Shown: positions 1-8,634 of the stretch, one piece after another
How positions within the stretch are numbered: the first letter of the stretch is position 1
How the letters are laid out: each line of letters opens with the position of its first letter
Origin: CAZYJR01 sp964647905
Lineage (GTDB): Bacteria > Desulfobacterota > DSM-4660 > Desulfatiglandales > HGW-15
DNA length: 64,000 nt
Assembly (NCBI GenBank): GCA_964647905.1
Contig: CAZYJR010000019.1
Span: 5,506-69,505, forward strand
Reading direction: 5' to 3'
Translations under genes and position numbers: made by a program
The notes under the pieces: generated by a model
Seen by the model: the letters and a program-made list of their open reading frames with translations, nothing else
What the model was told of the DNA's origin: nothing
The model's database searches: none

Positions 1-88
1 ATTCAGCCTCCCAAGGGTAGTCGCGGTCCCAGGGATCCGGGTGCATACATAACTTCAAGGCCCTGGCCCCGGTACTCGAGGAGATCAT
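1..88 (-). CDS. Possible 5' end of a gene cut by the window edge
   Basis: An ATG at 88-86 opens a frame that stays open to position 1 (about 29 codons). It overlaps the stop codon of the upstream radical SAM gene in an ATGA arrangement, the usual sign of translational coupling. The visible residues (MISSSTGARALKLCMHPD at the start) match no family I recognise. The fragment is too short to be sure that it is a gene. Confidence 0.3.
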   Translation of the reverse strand, partial: MISSSTGARALKLCMHPDPWDRDYPWEAE

Positions 89-1044
89 GTGTACCACCAG
101 ATCCCCCACCCTGAGCCCCCACTTGTAGAGCACCCCGACTTCTTTCCCTGCCATGCGTCCAGTTCCTCCATGCGCTTGTTGATCAGCCTCAATGTCTCGG
201 CTTTGCCGTAAGCCCAACCAGGGCCGATTATCTCCACTCCCCGGGGCGGGTCGCCGGTCAGCCGTTGGATCACCACCCCGGGCGGGAGGATTTCCAGAAA
301 GCCCGCCACCAGGTCCGCGTATTCATCCCTCTCCAGGCAGCGGTAACCGCCCCGGCGGTGGAGTTCGCCCAAGGGACTTTCAGCCACCACATACAGGAGA
401 TGGAGCTTGACCCCGCTGACCGGCAGCCCCGCCAGGAAGCGGGCCGTGTCCAGCATCATCTCCCGGGTTTCCCCGGGCAGACCCAGAATCACATGAGCGC
501 AGACATCCAGACCGCGGCCGGCGGTCCTCAAGACCGCATCCTCGAAGCAAGCGGCGTCGTGACCCCGCCCGATCGCGGCCAGCGTACGGTCGTGAGCGCT
601 CTGCAGGCCGTACTCCACCCACACCAGGTAATCATAGGCAAAGCAGGAGAGGATATCCAGCACATCATCGCCTGCGCAGTCAGGCCGTGTCCCCACTGAG
701 AGGCCGACCATGCCGGGCGCGGATAAGGCTCGCTCGTACAGGCTTCGGAGAGTCTCCAACGGACCGTAGGTGTTTGTGAATGACTGGAAGTAGGCTATGA
801 AGAGCCTGGCTCCGTAGCGGGCTGAGGCAAAGACCTGACCCCTTCGGACCTGTTCCTCTATTGAAAGCCCCCGCTCCACGAAGGCCCCGTTTCCGCTCCC
901 CCCCCCATCGCAGTAAATGCACCCTCCCCGCCCTGATGTTCCGTCCCTGTTGGGGCAACCAAGACCGGCGTCAAGCGGTATCTTCTGGACCCTTTCCCCG
1001 AAAAGATCCCGAAGGTAGCCGCTGTAGTCATTATACCTCTTCAT
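85..1044 (-). CDS. TIGR01212/YhcC-family radical SAM protein
   Basis: This 319-residue protein carries the radical SAM cluster in the spacing typical of the YhcC/TIGR01212 group. Cys30 lies in CPNRDG, and Cys42 and Cys45 lie in GGCIYC; together they should bind a [4Fe-4S] cluster and S-adenosylmethionine. Further family segments are GLSVGTRPDC (about 115-124), VEYGLQSAHD (about 142-151) and HVILGLPGET (about 184-193). The start at 1044 has a GAGGTGA ribosome binding site. The substrate of this group is not established. The last 20 or so residues are Gly/Ser/Trp-rich and look like a free tail. The gene stands apart from prmC-prfA, separated by the plus-strand chemoreceptor. Confidence 0.85.
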   Translation of the reverse strand: MKRYNDYSGYLRDLFGERVQKIPLDAGLGCPNRDGTSGRGGCIYCDGGGSGNGAFVERGLSIEEQVRRGQVFASARYGARLFIAYFQSFTNTYGPLETLRSLYERALSAPGMVGLSVGTRPDCAGDDVLDILSCFAYDYLVWVEYGLQSAHDRTLAAIGRGHDAACFEDAVLRTAGRGLDVCAHVILGLPGETREMMLDTARFLAGLPVSGVKLHLLYVVAESPLGELHRRGGYRCLERDEYADLVAGFLEILPPGVVIQRLTGDPPRGVEIIGPGWAYGKAETLRLINKRMEELDAWQGKKSGCSTSGGSGWGIWWYT

Positions 1045-1374
1045 CTTCGCTCACCTCTTGTTGCATCGAGGCCGCCCCGGCCGGGCCTGACCGTTGCCGG
1101 CAGGAAGTATAACAGCCCGGCGCCCCGCCGGCAATCTCGCCCGCTCATGAGAACCGGTCCAATTCAGGGAGCGGTATGCCAATTCGGCCTACCAGCGCCC
1201 GGGAGCCGGCCCGAGCCACGGGCCTTTCCCCGGTCGCTCCGCTGAGTGCAAAAGCGTTCTAAGTTCAAAATGTTATGAATGGATAACGTTTGATTCCGTT
1301 TCTTTGGCACACCCCGTGCTTTTGGTCTCCGCGACCGATTAATCAAAACACTCTGAAAGGGAGGGGAAGGAATC
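1045..1374. other. Divergent intergenic region before the chemoreceptor
   Basis: This 330-base spacer lies between the radical SAM start and the chemoreceptor start. The first 100 bases are GC-rich without visible structure. The second half becomes AT-richer and holds the sigma-54-like promoter listed separately. No RNA gene is visible. Confidence 0.6.
1305..1320 (+). promoter_or_regulatory. Sigma-54-type (-24/-12) promoter of the chemoreceptor gene
   Basis: TGGCAC-ACCCC-GTGCT differs from the consensus TGGCAC-N5-TTGCW at one position. The GG and GC dinucleotides are exactly 12 bases apart, as sigma-54 requires. The predicted start of transcription is near 1331, 45 bases before the ATG. One mismatch to this consensus is expected about once or twice by chance in a window of this size, so support comes mainly from its placement and strand in front of a motility-type gene. 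Confidence 0.55.
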
Positions 1375-3017
1375 ATGATGCGGAATCTGAATCTGAGCAT
1401 AAGGCTATGGGTCTTCACTGGAATCCTGCTCCTGGCCCTGGGGGTAGTGGCCGCGGTTTCCATCCTTTCAATCGGGGGCATCCTCGATGCCAACGGCCGC
1501 TATGCGAAGACCTCGGAGCTTGCCGGGTTCATGGTGGAAAAGGAGGTGGACCACCTCTCCTGGGTGAACCGGGTCCAGTCCCTGTTCATCCACAACCGCA
1601 AGGAGCTGGATGTGGAGCTGGATCCCACAAGATGCAGCCTGGGGCGATTTCTCCACGGAGAGGAAGGCCGGCGCGTGGCCGAGTTGGACCCGGATCTCGG
1701 GCGCCTCCTGGGGACAATGAAAGAGCCTCACAGCCGACTCCATGATTCTGCAATGGAAATCAACCAAGCGGTGGCCCGGTCCGGGCACAAGGAGGCCTAC
1801 AGGATCTTTGAGAGCGAGACTCTACCCGCCCTCCGTGAGACCCAAGAGGTAATGGGAAGCGTTGAGGAGCGCCTGGCGGAGCTGCTGGATTCGGCCGAGG
1901 CGTCCATGCTCTCCACAGGCGCCGCTTCCCGCAGGATCGTCGGTGTGGTGACCTTGGTCACCATAATCTCCGGAGCCCTGCTCAGCTATCTGTTGGTGAG
2001 GTCCATAACCGGGCCTGTTAGAGAAATCATCCACGGACTCCGCAACGGGGCCGGAGAGGTCAACAGCGCCTCTGCGCAGCTCTCATCAGCAAGCCACTCA
2101 ATAGCTGAAGGGGCTTCGGAACAGGCCGCCTCCCTGGAGGAGACATCGTCCTCCCTGGAAGAGATCTCATCCATGACCGCCCGAAACGCGGAGAATGCGC
2201 AAACGCTGACGGCCTGATGAAGGAGACCAACCAGGTCGCCGAAGAGGCCAACCGAGCCGTCGAGGGGCTGGCCGCGTCCATGGGGGAGATATCAGACGCC
2301 AGCGAGTCAACCTCCAAGATCATCAAGACAATAGACGAGATAGCCTTTCAGACCAACCTCCTGGCCCTGAACGCGGCGGTCGAGGCAGCCAGGGCGGGCG
2401 AGGCCAGAGCGGGTTTCGCCGTGGTGGCGGACGAAGTAAGGAGCTTGGCGCTGAGGGCGGCCGATGCCGCAAGGAGCACCGCTGATCTCATACAGGGTTC
2501 GGTTGACAAAATCCAGGGAGGCTCCCGACAGGTGGAGGCCACTCGAGAGGCCTTTTCAAAGGTGTCCGAAAGGGCTTACAAGGTGGGCGAGCTGCTGGCT
2601 GAGATTGCATCCGCCTCCGAGGAACAGGCCGACGGGATCGAACAGTTGAACCGGGCCGTTGCGGAAATGGACAAAGTGGTGCAGCAAAACGCGGCCAACG
2701 CCGAAGAGAACGCCGGTGCATCGGAGGAAATGAACGCCCAGTCCGAGCAGATGATGCGGTTCGCAAAAGCCCTTGCGGCCATGGCCGGAGAAGCCGCAAA
2801 CGGAAGTCTCCTCCGGGGGGAAGAACCAGCCCGCCAAGATTCTCGAGAGTCTTTCCCCGTCTCCGGCCCTAACAGGGCTCACAGCAGGGGCCGGGGAAAC
2901 AATGGCGTGAACGGAAAGGGATCGGCCCCGGCGGCCTCGGAGCACGAGGTCGGTCCGGAGCGATTGATCCCCTTGGGAGGAGATGACCGGGACTTCCGGG
3001 ACTTCCGGGACTTCTGA
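1375..3017 (+). pseudogene. Methyl-accepting chemotaxis protein, broken by a one-base frameshift
   Basis: Two consecutive frames (1375-2217 and 2217-3017) together make one chemoreceptor of about 547 residues. The first frame has a membrane segment at about 9-33, a sensor region, a second membrane segment at about 186-208, a HAMP-like stretch and the start of the signalling helix, then stops at TGA 2215-2217. The second frame continues with the hairpin tip (GFAVVADEVRSLALRAADAA) and the remaining helix. Re-reading one base at 2205 restores NAQTADGLMKE, the usual sequence at this point, so one base appears to have been lost. The sensor region has DHLSW, CSLG and HSRLH in the order and spacing of a CZB zinc-binding domain. 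The C-terminus ends in RDFRDFRDF, encoded by a 9-base repeat. Confidence 0.85.
2989..3014 (+). repeat. Three tandem 9-base units at the end of the chemoreceptor
   Basis: GGGACTTCC occurs at 2989-2997 and 2998-3006, and a third copy lacking its last base lies at 3007-3014. They encode the Arg-Asp-Phe repeats at the very C-terminus. Chemoreceptors often end in a flexible linker plus a short peptide that docks CheR or CheB. Whether this tail does so is not visible from the sequence. Confidence 0.7.
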
Positions 3018-3052
3018 ATGGGTTGCCGGGGGCTCTCTTGCCCCCGGCCCCC

Positions 3053-3937
3053 TCATCGCCCCCGCTTGGCCAAGAGGGCTCGATCCAGGCGGCTGTAATC
3101 CTTTCGGATGTGCCAAGTCTCATAAGAGCCTGAGCGGCTTACCAGTTCAGTCGCGGCACTGAGCTGGCCCGGGGACATCTCCACCAGGAGCCACCCGCCT
3201 GGGGCGAGAAAGTCGGGGGCCTCTCGAATGATCCGCTCCACCAGGGCCATACCTCCGTCCCCCCCGTCCAGGGCCGCCCCGGGTTCATAGAGACCCACCT
3301 GCGGTGGGAGCGATCCCATCTCATCGGAAGACACATAGGGGGGGTTGGAGATGACGGCGTGAAACTCCTCCCCACCGACCGCCTCGAAAAGGTCTCCCGA
3401 GCGAAAGGCCACCCGGTCCAGGAATCCGTGTCGTTCCGCATTGACCCGCGCAAGGTCCAGGGCCTCATCCGAGATATCCGTCGCCCAAACCCTTGCCTCG
3501 GGAATCTCCTTGCACAGAGAGAGTGCTATTGCACCGCACCCTGTGCCCAGATCCAGGAGGCGCACTTCCGACTCGCCCGAGGGCATTCGGCCCTGCCGCC
3601 AAAGGGCCAGTGTCTGCTCCACCAGGAGCTCGGTCTCCGGCCTCGGGATGAGCACACCGGGTCCGACCTCGAAGTCAACGGACCAGAACTCCTGCCGCCC
3701 GGTGATGTATTGGACCGGCTCCCTGTTTGCGCGCCTCCTTACCAAATCCCTGTAACCGGTGACCTCCTTGGAAGTCAGGGGCTGATCCAGGCGCAGATAG
3801 AGATCGATTCGTTCAACATCCAAGGCGTGGGCCAGCAGGATCTCCGAGGAGAGCTTGGGGCTTTCTACGCCCTTGCCCTCCAGGTATTCCATCGTGACCC
3901 GGAGGATCTCCTTGATGGTCCATGAACGTTCAGGCAT
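3053..3937 (-). CDS. prmC: Peptide chain release factor N5-glutamine methyltransferase
   Basis: PrmC (HemK) methylates the glutamine of the GGQ motif in release factors. This 294-residue protein has an N-terminal helical substrate-binding domain (about 1-90), the SAM-binding motif LLDLGTGCGAIALSL, and the catalytic NPPY motif in VISNPPYVSS, which grips the glutamine side chain. It lies directly downstream of prfA, whose product is its substrate, with a gap of only 34 bases, so the two are almost certainly co-transcribed. Length is normal for the family. Confidence 0.95.
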   Translation of the reverse strand: MPERSWTIKEILRVTMEYLEGKGVESPKLSSEILLAHALDVERIDLYLRLDQPLTSKEVTGYRDLVRRRANREPVQYITGRQEFWSVDFEVGPGVLIPRPETELLVEQTLALWRQGRMPSGESEVRLLDLGTGCGAIALSLCKEIPEARVWATDISDEALDLARVNAERHGFLDRVAFRSGDLFEAVGGEEFHAVISNPPYVSSDEMGSLPPQVGLYEPGAALDGGDGGMALVERIIREAPDFLAPGGWLLVEMSPGQLSAATELVSRSGSYETWHIRKDYSRLDRALLAKRGR

Positions 3938-3971
3938 TTTTCAGTGACAGGGATTTCGTGGCCGCCGGGGG

Positions 3972-5033
<1,062 letters not shown>

Positions 5034-5119
5034 GGAAAGGCTCCGTGGTGCTCTTATCACGCCTTCTCAGGGGGGCCGCCGTGATCCGCGACGGTCTCGG
5101 CAAGCCCGGCCGGCGGCTC

Positions 5120-5347
5120 TCAGCCCTTCTGAGCACCGTCCTTTCCGGGGTATCGGGCGTACTTCTTCTTGAACCGCTCCACACGGCCCGCAGAGTCCAC
5201 GAGCTTCTGCTTCCCGGTAAAAAACGGGTGGCACTGGGAGCAGATCTCCACCTTGATCTGCTTGGCCGTGGATCCTGTCTCGAACTCATTGCCGCAGGCG
5301 CAGTGAACAATGGTCTTGTGATATTCGGGATGAATCCCTTCCTTCAT
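5120..5347 (-). CDS. rpmE: 50S ribosomal protein L31 (zinc-binding C+ type)
   Basis: This 75-residue protein begins MKEGIHPEYHKTIVHCACG and contains CSQCHPFFTGKQ, the standard L31 sequence. The cysteine pairs identify the C+ form, which holds zinc and is the form replaced under zinc limitation in many bacteria. The ATG at 5347 is preferred over one three codons earlier because GAGGAGG lies nine bases before it. It directly follows rho (15-base gap) and precedes prfA. Confidence 0.95.
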   Translation of the reverse strand: MKEGIHPEYHKTIVHCACGNEFETGSTAKQIKVEICSQCHPFFTGKQKLVDSAGRVERFKKKYARYPGKDGAQKG

Positions 5348-5362
5348 GCAGTCCATCCTCCT

Positions 5363-6610
5363 CTATTCGCTCATAGATGCCAAAAAGTCTTTATTATTGC
5401 GGGTTCCCTTCATCTTGTCCAGCAAAAACTCCATGCTGTCCACAGGGGTAAGCGGGGCCAGCAACTTCCGGAGAATCCAGATCCGGTTGAGATCCGCGGG
5501 ATCCACCAGGAGTTCCTCTTTCCGGGTACCTGAGCGATTGATGTCTATGGAGGGAAAGACCCGCCGATCGCTCAGCTTGCGATCCAGGTGAATCTCCATG
5601 TTGCCGGTCCCCTTGAATTCCTCGAATATCACCTCATCCATGCGGCTCCCGGTATCGATCAACGCGGTGGCTATGATGGTGAGGCTGCCGCCTTCCTCTA
5701 CGTTCCGGGCCGCCCCGAAGAACCTCTTGGGCTTGTGAAGGGCGTTCGAGTCAAGACCCCCTGAGAGGATCTTGCCGCTGGGGGGGACCGTGGCATTGTA
5801 GGCCCTCGCCAGGCGCGTGATGCTGTCCAGCAGAATAAGCACGTCCCGCTTGTGCTCCACCAATCGCTTAGCCTTCTCTATCACCATCTCGGCCACCTGT
5901 ACGTGGCGGTGCTGGGGTTCGTCGAAAGTGGAGCTTATCACCTCCGCCTTGACCGAGCGCTGCATGTCGGTCACCTCTTCCGGCCTCTCGTCTATCAGGA
6001 GCACGATCTTGTGTATGTCCGGGTGATTCGCCGTGACACTGTTGGCGATATTCTGGAGGAGCATGGTCTTGCCGGTCCTGGGCGGGGCCACGATGAGCCC
6101 GCGCTGACCTTTACCGATCGGGGTCATGAGGTCCATGATCCGAGTGGAGTAGTTGTCGGCCGCGGTCTCCAGTCGAACCCCCTCTTCGGGATATAGGGGT
6201 ATGAGGTTATCGAAAAGGATCTTTTCCCTGGAGACCTCGGGGTTCTCATGGTTGACCTGCTCCACCTTGAGGAGGGCGAAGTATCTCTCCGAGTCCTTGG
6301 GAGGCCTTATCTGGCCGGAGACCGTATCCCCGGTCCTCAGATTGAATCGCCTGATCTGTGAAGGCGAGATATAGATGTCATCCGGGCCCGGCAGGTAATT
6401 CGAGTCCGGGGCCCTGAGGAAGCCGAACCCGTCGGGGAGGATCTCGAGGACCCCCTCGCCGTAGATCAGGCCGTTCCTCTCGGATTGGGCCTGGAGGAGG
6501 GAGAATATCAGCTCCTGTTTGGGCATGCCCGACGCGCCTTCTATGTTGGCCGTCTTGGCCATCTCGGTAAGCTCATTGATCTTCATTTGCTTCAATTCAA
6601 CAATGTTCAT
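5363..6610 (-). CDS. rho: Transcription termination factor Rho
   Basis: Rho is a hexameric RNA-dependent ATPase that releases transcripts. The 415-residue protein has the Rho N-terminal helix domain, an RNA-binding cold-shock domain (GEGVLEILPDGFGFLR), the Walker A motif APPRTGKT, the Walker B region DVLILLDSITRLARAYN and the Q/R-loop segment ILSGGLD. The ATG at 6610 has a GGAG box nine bases upstream. The same frame is open to an ATG at 6706, which would add a 32-residue Asn/Arg/Lys-rich segment resembling the basic N-terminal extensions of some Rho proteins. That start has a weak ribosome binding site, so I keep the shorter form. A long leader precedes the gene. Confidence 0.95.
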   Translation of the reverse strand: MNIVELKQMKINELTEMAKTANIEGASGMPKQELIFSLLQAQSERNGLIYGEGVLEILPDGFGFLRAPDSNYLPGPDDIYISPSQIRRFNLRTGDTVSGQIRPPKDSERYFALLKVEQVNHENPEVSREKILFDNLIPLYPEEGVRLETAADNYSTRIMDLMTPIGKGQRGLIVAPPRTGKTMLLQNIANSVTANHPDIHKIVLLIDERPEEVTDMQRSVKAEVISSTFDEPQHRHVQVAEMVIEKAKRLVEHKRDVLILLDSITRLARAYNATVPPSGKILSGGLDSNALHKPKRFFGAARNVEEGGSLTIIATALIDTGSRMDEVIFEEFKGTGNMEIHLDRKLSDRRVFPSIDINRSGTRKEELLVDPADLNRIWILRKLLAPLTPVDSMEFLLDKMKGTRNNKDFLASMSE

Positions 6611-6983
6611 CTTCTTTTCTCCAATTTCTTTTGTGAAATTATCATTCCTCCCTCTGTTCCGATTATTTCTTTTTTTGTTGTCGCGTGCCGCATCTCGGTG
6701 TTTCATGAGAATACCTGTTTAGGGTGTTCAGACTGGCACGGCCTTCCCGGGCGTCCCGTATGGAACATGCTCCTCGCCGGACACGGAGGGGCTAACCGCC
6801 TTGATTCCGGTAATGGTTCGGCCACTACCCGGGATTTCATCCCCCGCCTGGGGGTGCTGCAAGTCCACCTGAAGCCCATTTATGTCGTTGAATAATTATG
6901 GTGCAGCAGAGTACCCGTGAAGTCCTAATGATGTACGGTGAAGCTGATTCCTCTTATCAGGGAGGGAAACTCAGTTATATGAA
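6611..6983 (-). other. Long untranslated leader of rho
   Basis: About 370 bases separate the predicted rho promoter from the rho ATG, and no gene or tRNA is visible on either strand. The stretch contains GC-rich hairpin potential, such as CCCCCAGGCGGGGG on the transcribed strand near 6840-6855, and an A-rich end before the start codon. Long leaders on rho are known from Escherichia coli, where Rho terminates its own transcript early. The same role here is an inference. Confidence 0.5.
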
Positions 6984-7011
6984 CTTATAAGCATATTTTA
7001 CCCCATGTCAA
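6984..7011 (-). promoter_or_regulatory. Sigma-70-type promoter for rho
   Basis: On the minus strand TTGACA (7011-7006) is followed after 16 bases by TATAAG (6989-6984): a full match at -35 and 5 of 6 at -10. The -35 box overlaps the stop codon of the upstream rluD gene. Transcription would start near 6977. Confidence 0.6.
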
Positions 7012-7994
7012 GGTATTTCGCCCGGAGCAGTCATTCCTTTCAGCCCGTCCATTACCGCCTTCATGTCGGCGGGGAGAGGGGCTCGATACTCGCAGTAGGA
7101 TCCGGTATCCGGATGCAGGAACCCCAGCAGTTCGGCATGCAGCATTTGTCGGGCGGCGGCCGGTCCGGATCGCCCTTTTCGCCCGTAGATCTTGTCCCCC
7201 AAGACCGGGTGCCCCAAATGGGCCAGGTGGACCCGGATCTGGTGGGTCCGGCCGGTCTTCAAGGAGACCCGGAGGCGGGCGAACCCGGCAGGATAGCGCT
7301 CCTCGACCCTCCAGTGCGTCAGGGCCCTCTTCCCGGTCCCCGGAACAACGGCCATCTCCTTGCGCCTCCGCGGATTGCGGCCTATGGGAAGATCGATCTC
7401 CCCGGTCTCCCCGGCCGGGAGGCCGTGCACCAAGACCGAATACTGCTTGTTGACTCCTCCTTCCTTGAACTGGCGCGCCAGCGCCTCGTGAGACATATCG
7501 TTCTTGGCCACCACCATCAGGCCTGAAGTATCTCTGTCCAGGCGGTGCACGATGCCCGGCCGAACAACCCCCCCAATGCCCGAGAGGCCTTCACACCTGG
7601 CCAGGAGCCCATGCACCAAGGTCCCGGTGGCGTGGCCGGCTGCAGGATGGACCACCACCCCGGGGGGTTTGTCCAGGACGATAATGGACTGGTCTTCATG
7701 GACCACAGTGAACTCTACTGACTCGGGCTCCAACCCGCAGGATCGGGGTGGGGGGACCGCTACTGTGATTCGGTCCCCTGGCCTCAGGTGGTAGCTGGGC
7801 TTGGGAATGCGGCCTTCGGCCCTGACGTGGCCTCTCCTGATAAGATCCTGGAGTCTGGAGCGCGTCAGCTCCGGTATGCGGGAGGCCAAAAAAGAGTCAA
7901 TACGTTCACCGGCATGCTCTTGAGAGACAAGGTAGCAGAATGTTCTGCCCGATTCCCGGTCCACTGAATGAGCGCCGTTCTCCTCGGCCGTCAC
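7008..7994 (-). CDS. rluD: RluD-type ribosomal large subunit pseudouridine synthase
   Basis: This is a RluA/RluD-family enzyme that isomerises uridines in 23S rRNA. It has an N-terminal S4 RNA-binding domain (GERIDSFLASRIPELTRSRL) followed by the catalytic domain with HRLDRDTSGLMVVAKN, which carries the catalytic aspartate, and the C-terminal RTHQIRVHLAHLGHPVLGD. The start is uncertain. The frame is open far upstream inside carD, but a GTG at 7994, just after the carD stop, gives the expected N-terminal length (about 328 residues). No strong ribosome binding site marks it. The exact target uridines cannot be told from the sequence. Confidence 0.85.
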   Translation of the reverse strand: MTAEENGAHSVDRESGRTFCYLVSQEHAGERIDSFLASRIPELTRSRLQDLIRRGHVRAEGRIPKPSYHLRPGDRITVAVPPPRSCGLEPESVEFTVVHEDQSIIVLDKPPGVVVHPAAGHATGTLVHGLLARCEGLSGIGGVVRPGIVHRLDRDTSGLMVVAKNDMSHEALARQFKEGGVNKQYSVLVHGLPAGETGEIDLPIGRNPRRRKEMAVVPGTGKRALTHWRVEERYPAGFARLRVSLKTGRTHQIRVHLAHLGHPVLGDKIYGRKGRSGPAAARQMLHAELLGFLHPDTGSYCEYRAPLPADMKAVMDGLKGMTAPGEIP

Positions 7995-7998
7995 CTGT

Positions 7999-8478
7999 TC
8001 AGGCGAATATCCTGTCCAGGTCCTTCTCGATCTGCTTTTCTTCAACCTTTTTGGCCAGGGATATCTCTTTGACCAATAGGGTCCTGGCTGTATCCAGCAT
8101 CTTTCGTTCCCCAAACGAGAGCTCTTTTTCTGTCTTCAGCATTAACAAATCTCGATATACTTCAGCCACCTCATAAACCGAGCCGGTCTTTATTTTATCC
8201 ATGTACTCGCGATAACGCCTGTTCCAAGTCTGATTATCTACGGTAACATCACGTTTCTTTAAAATATTATACAATTTAGGCACTTCGTTCTTCTCAATTA
8301 TCTCCCTCAGCCCCACATTATTTACGTTCTTAGTGGGTATCATAATCTTCATACCGTTATCCAGAATTCTCATGACATAAAAATCCTGGGAAAAGCCGGA
8401 AATTTCCTGGCTCTCGATCTTCTCTATCACCCCGACCCCGTGTGCAGGATAAACCGCCAAATCCCCTACGCTGAACAT
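7999..8478 (-). CDS. carD: CarD-family transcriptional regulator
   Basis: The 159-residue protein starts MFSVGDLAVYPAHGVGVIEK, the hallmark of the CarD/CdnL/TRCF RNA-polymerase-interacting domain (about 1-60). An alpha-helical C-terminal domain ends in a basic, Lys-rich segment. Proteins of this group bind the RNA polymerase beta subunit and stabilise open promoter complexes, often at rRNA promoters. The gene is followed within a few bases by rluD, so the two probably share a transcript. Confidence 0.92.
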   Translation of the reverse strand: MFSVGDLAVYPAHGVGVIEKIESQEISGFSQDFYVMRILDNGMKIMIPTKNVNNVGLREIIEKNEVPKLYNILKKRDVTVDNQTWNRRYREYMDKIKTGSVYEVAEVYRDLLMLKTEKELSFGERKMLDTARTLLVKEISLAKKVEEKQIEKDLDRIFA

Positions 8479-8634
8479 CTACCCAACCCCCGTTTTCCAC
8501 AGGGCGTAAGGCCCTTTGCCATGGGCGATCCCGGGTGTGGGAACGCGCCGGTGGCTGTGAAGAGGTGAATAATGAACAGGCCGGAGCGGCCCCTGGAAAA
8601 AGCGCACAGCAGGCCGCCCCGCACCCTCCCTTAC

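Noticed and set aside
2190..2225. Programmed -1 frameshift in the chemoreceptor
   Set aside because: No X-XXY-YYZ slippery heptamer and no clear downstream stimulator are present, and chemoreceptors are not known to use one.
6611..6706. Rho starting at 6706 with a basic Asn/Arg-rich extension
   Set aside because: The frame is open and such extensions exist, but the ribosome binding site is weak, whereas GGAG precedes the start at 6610.
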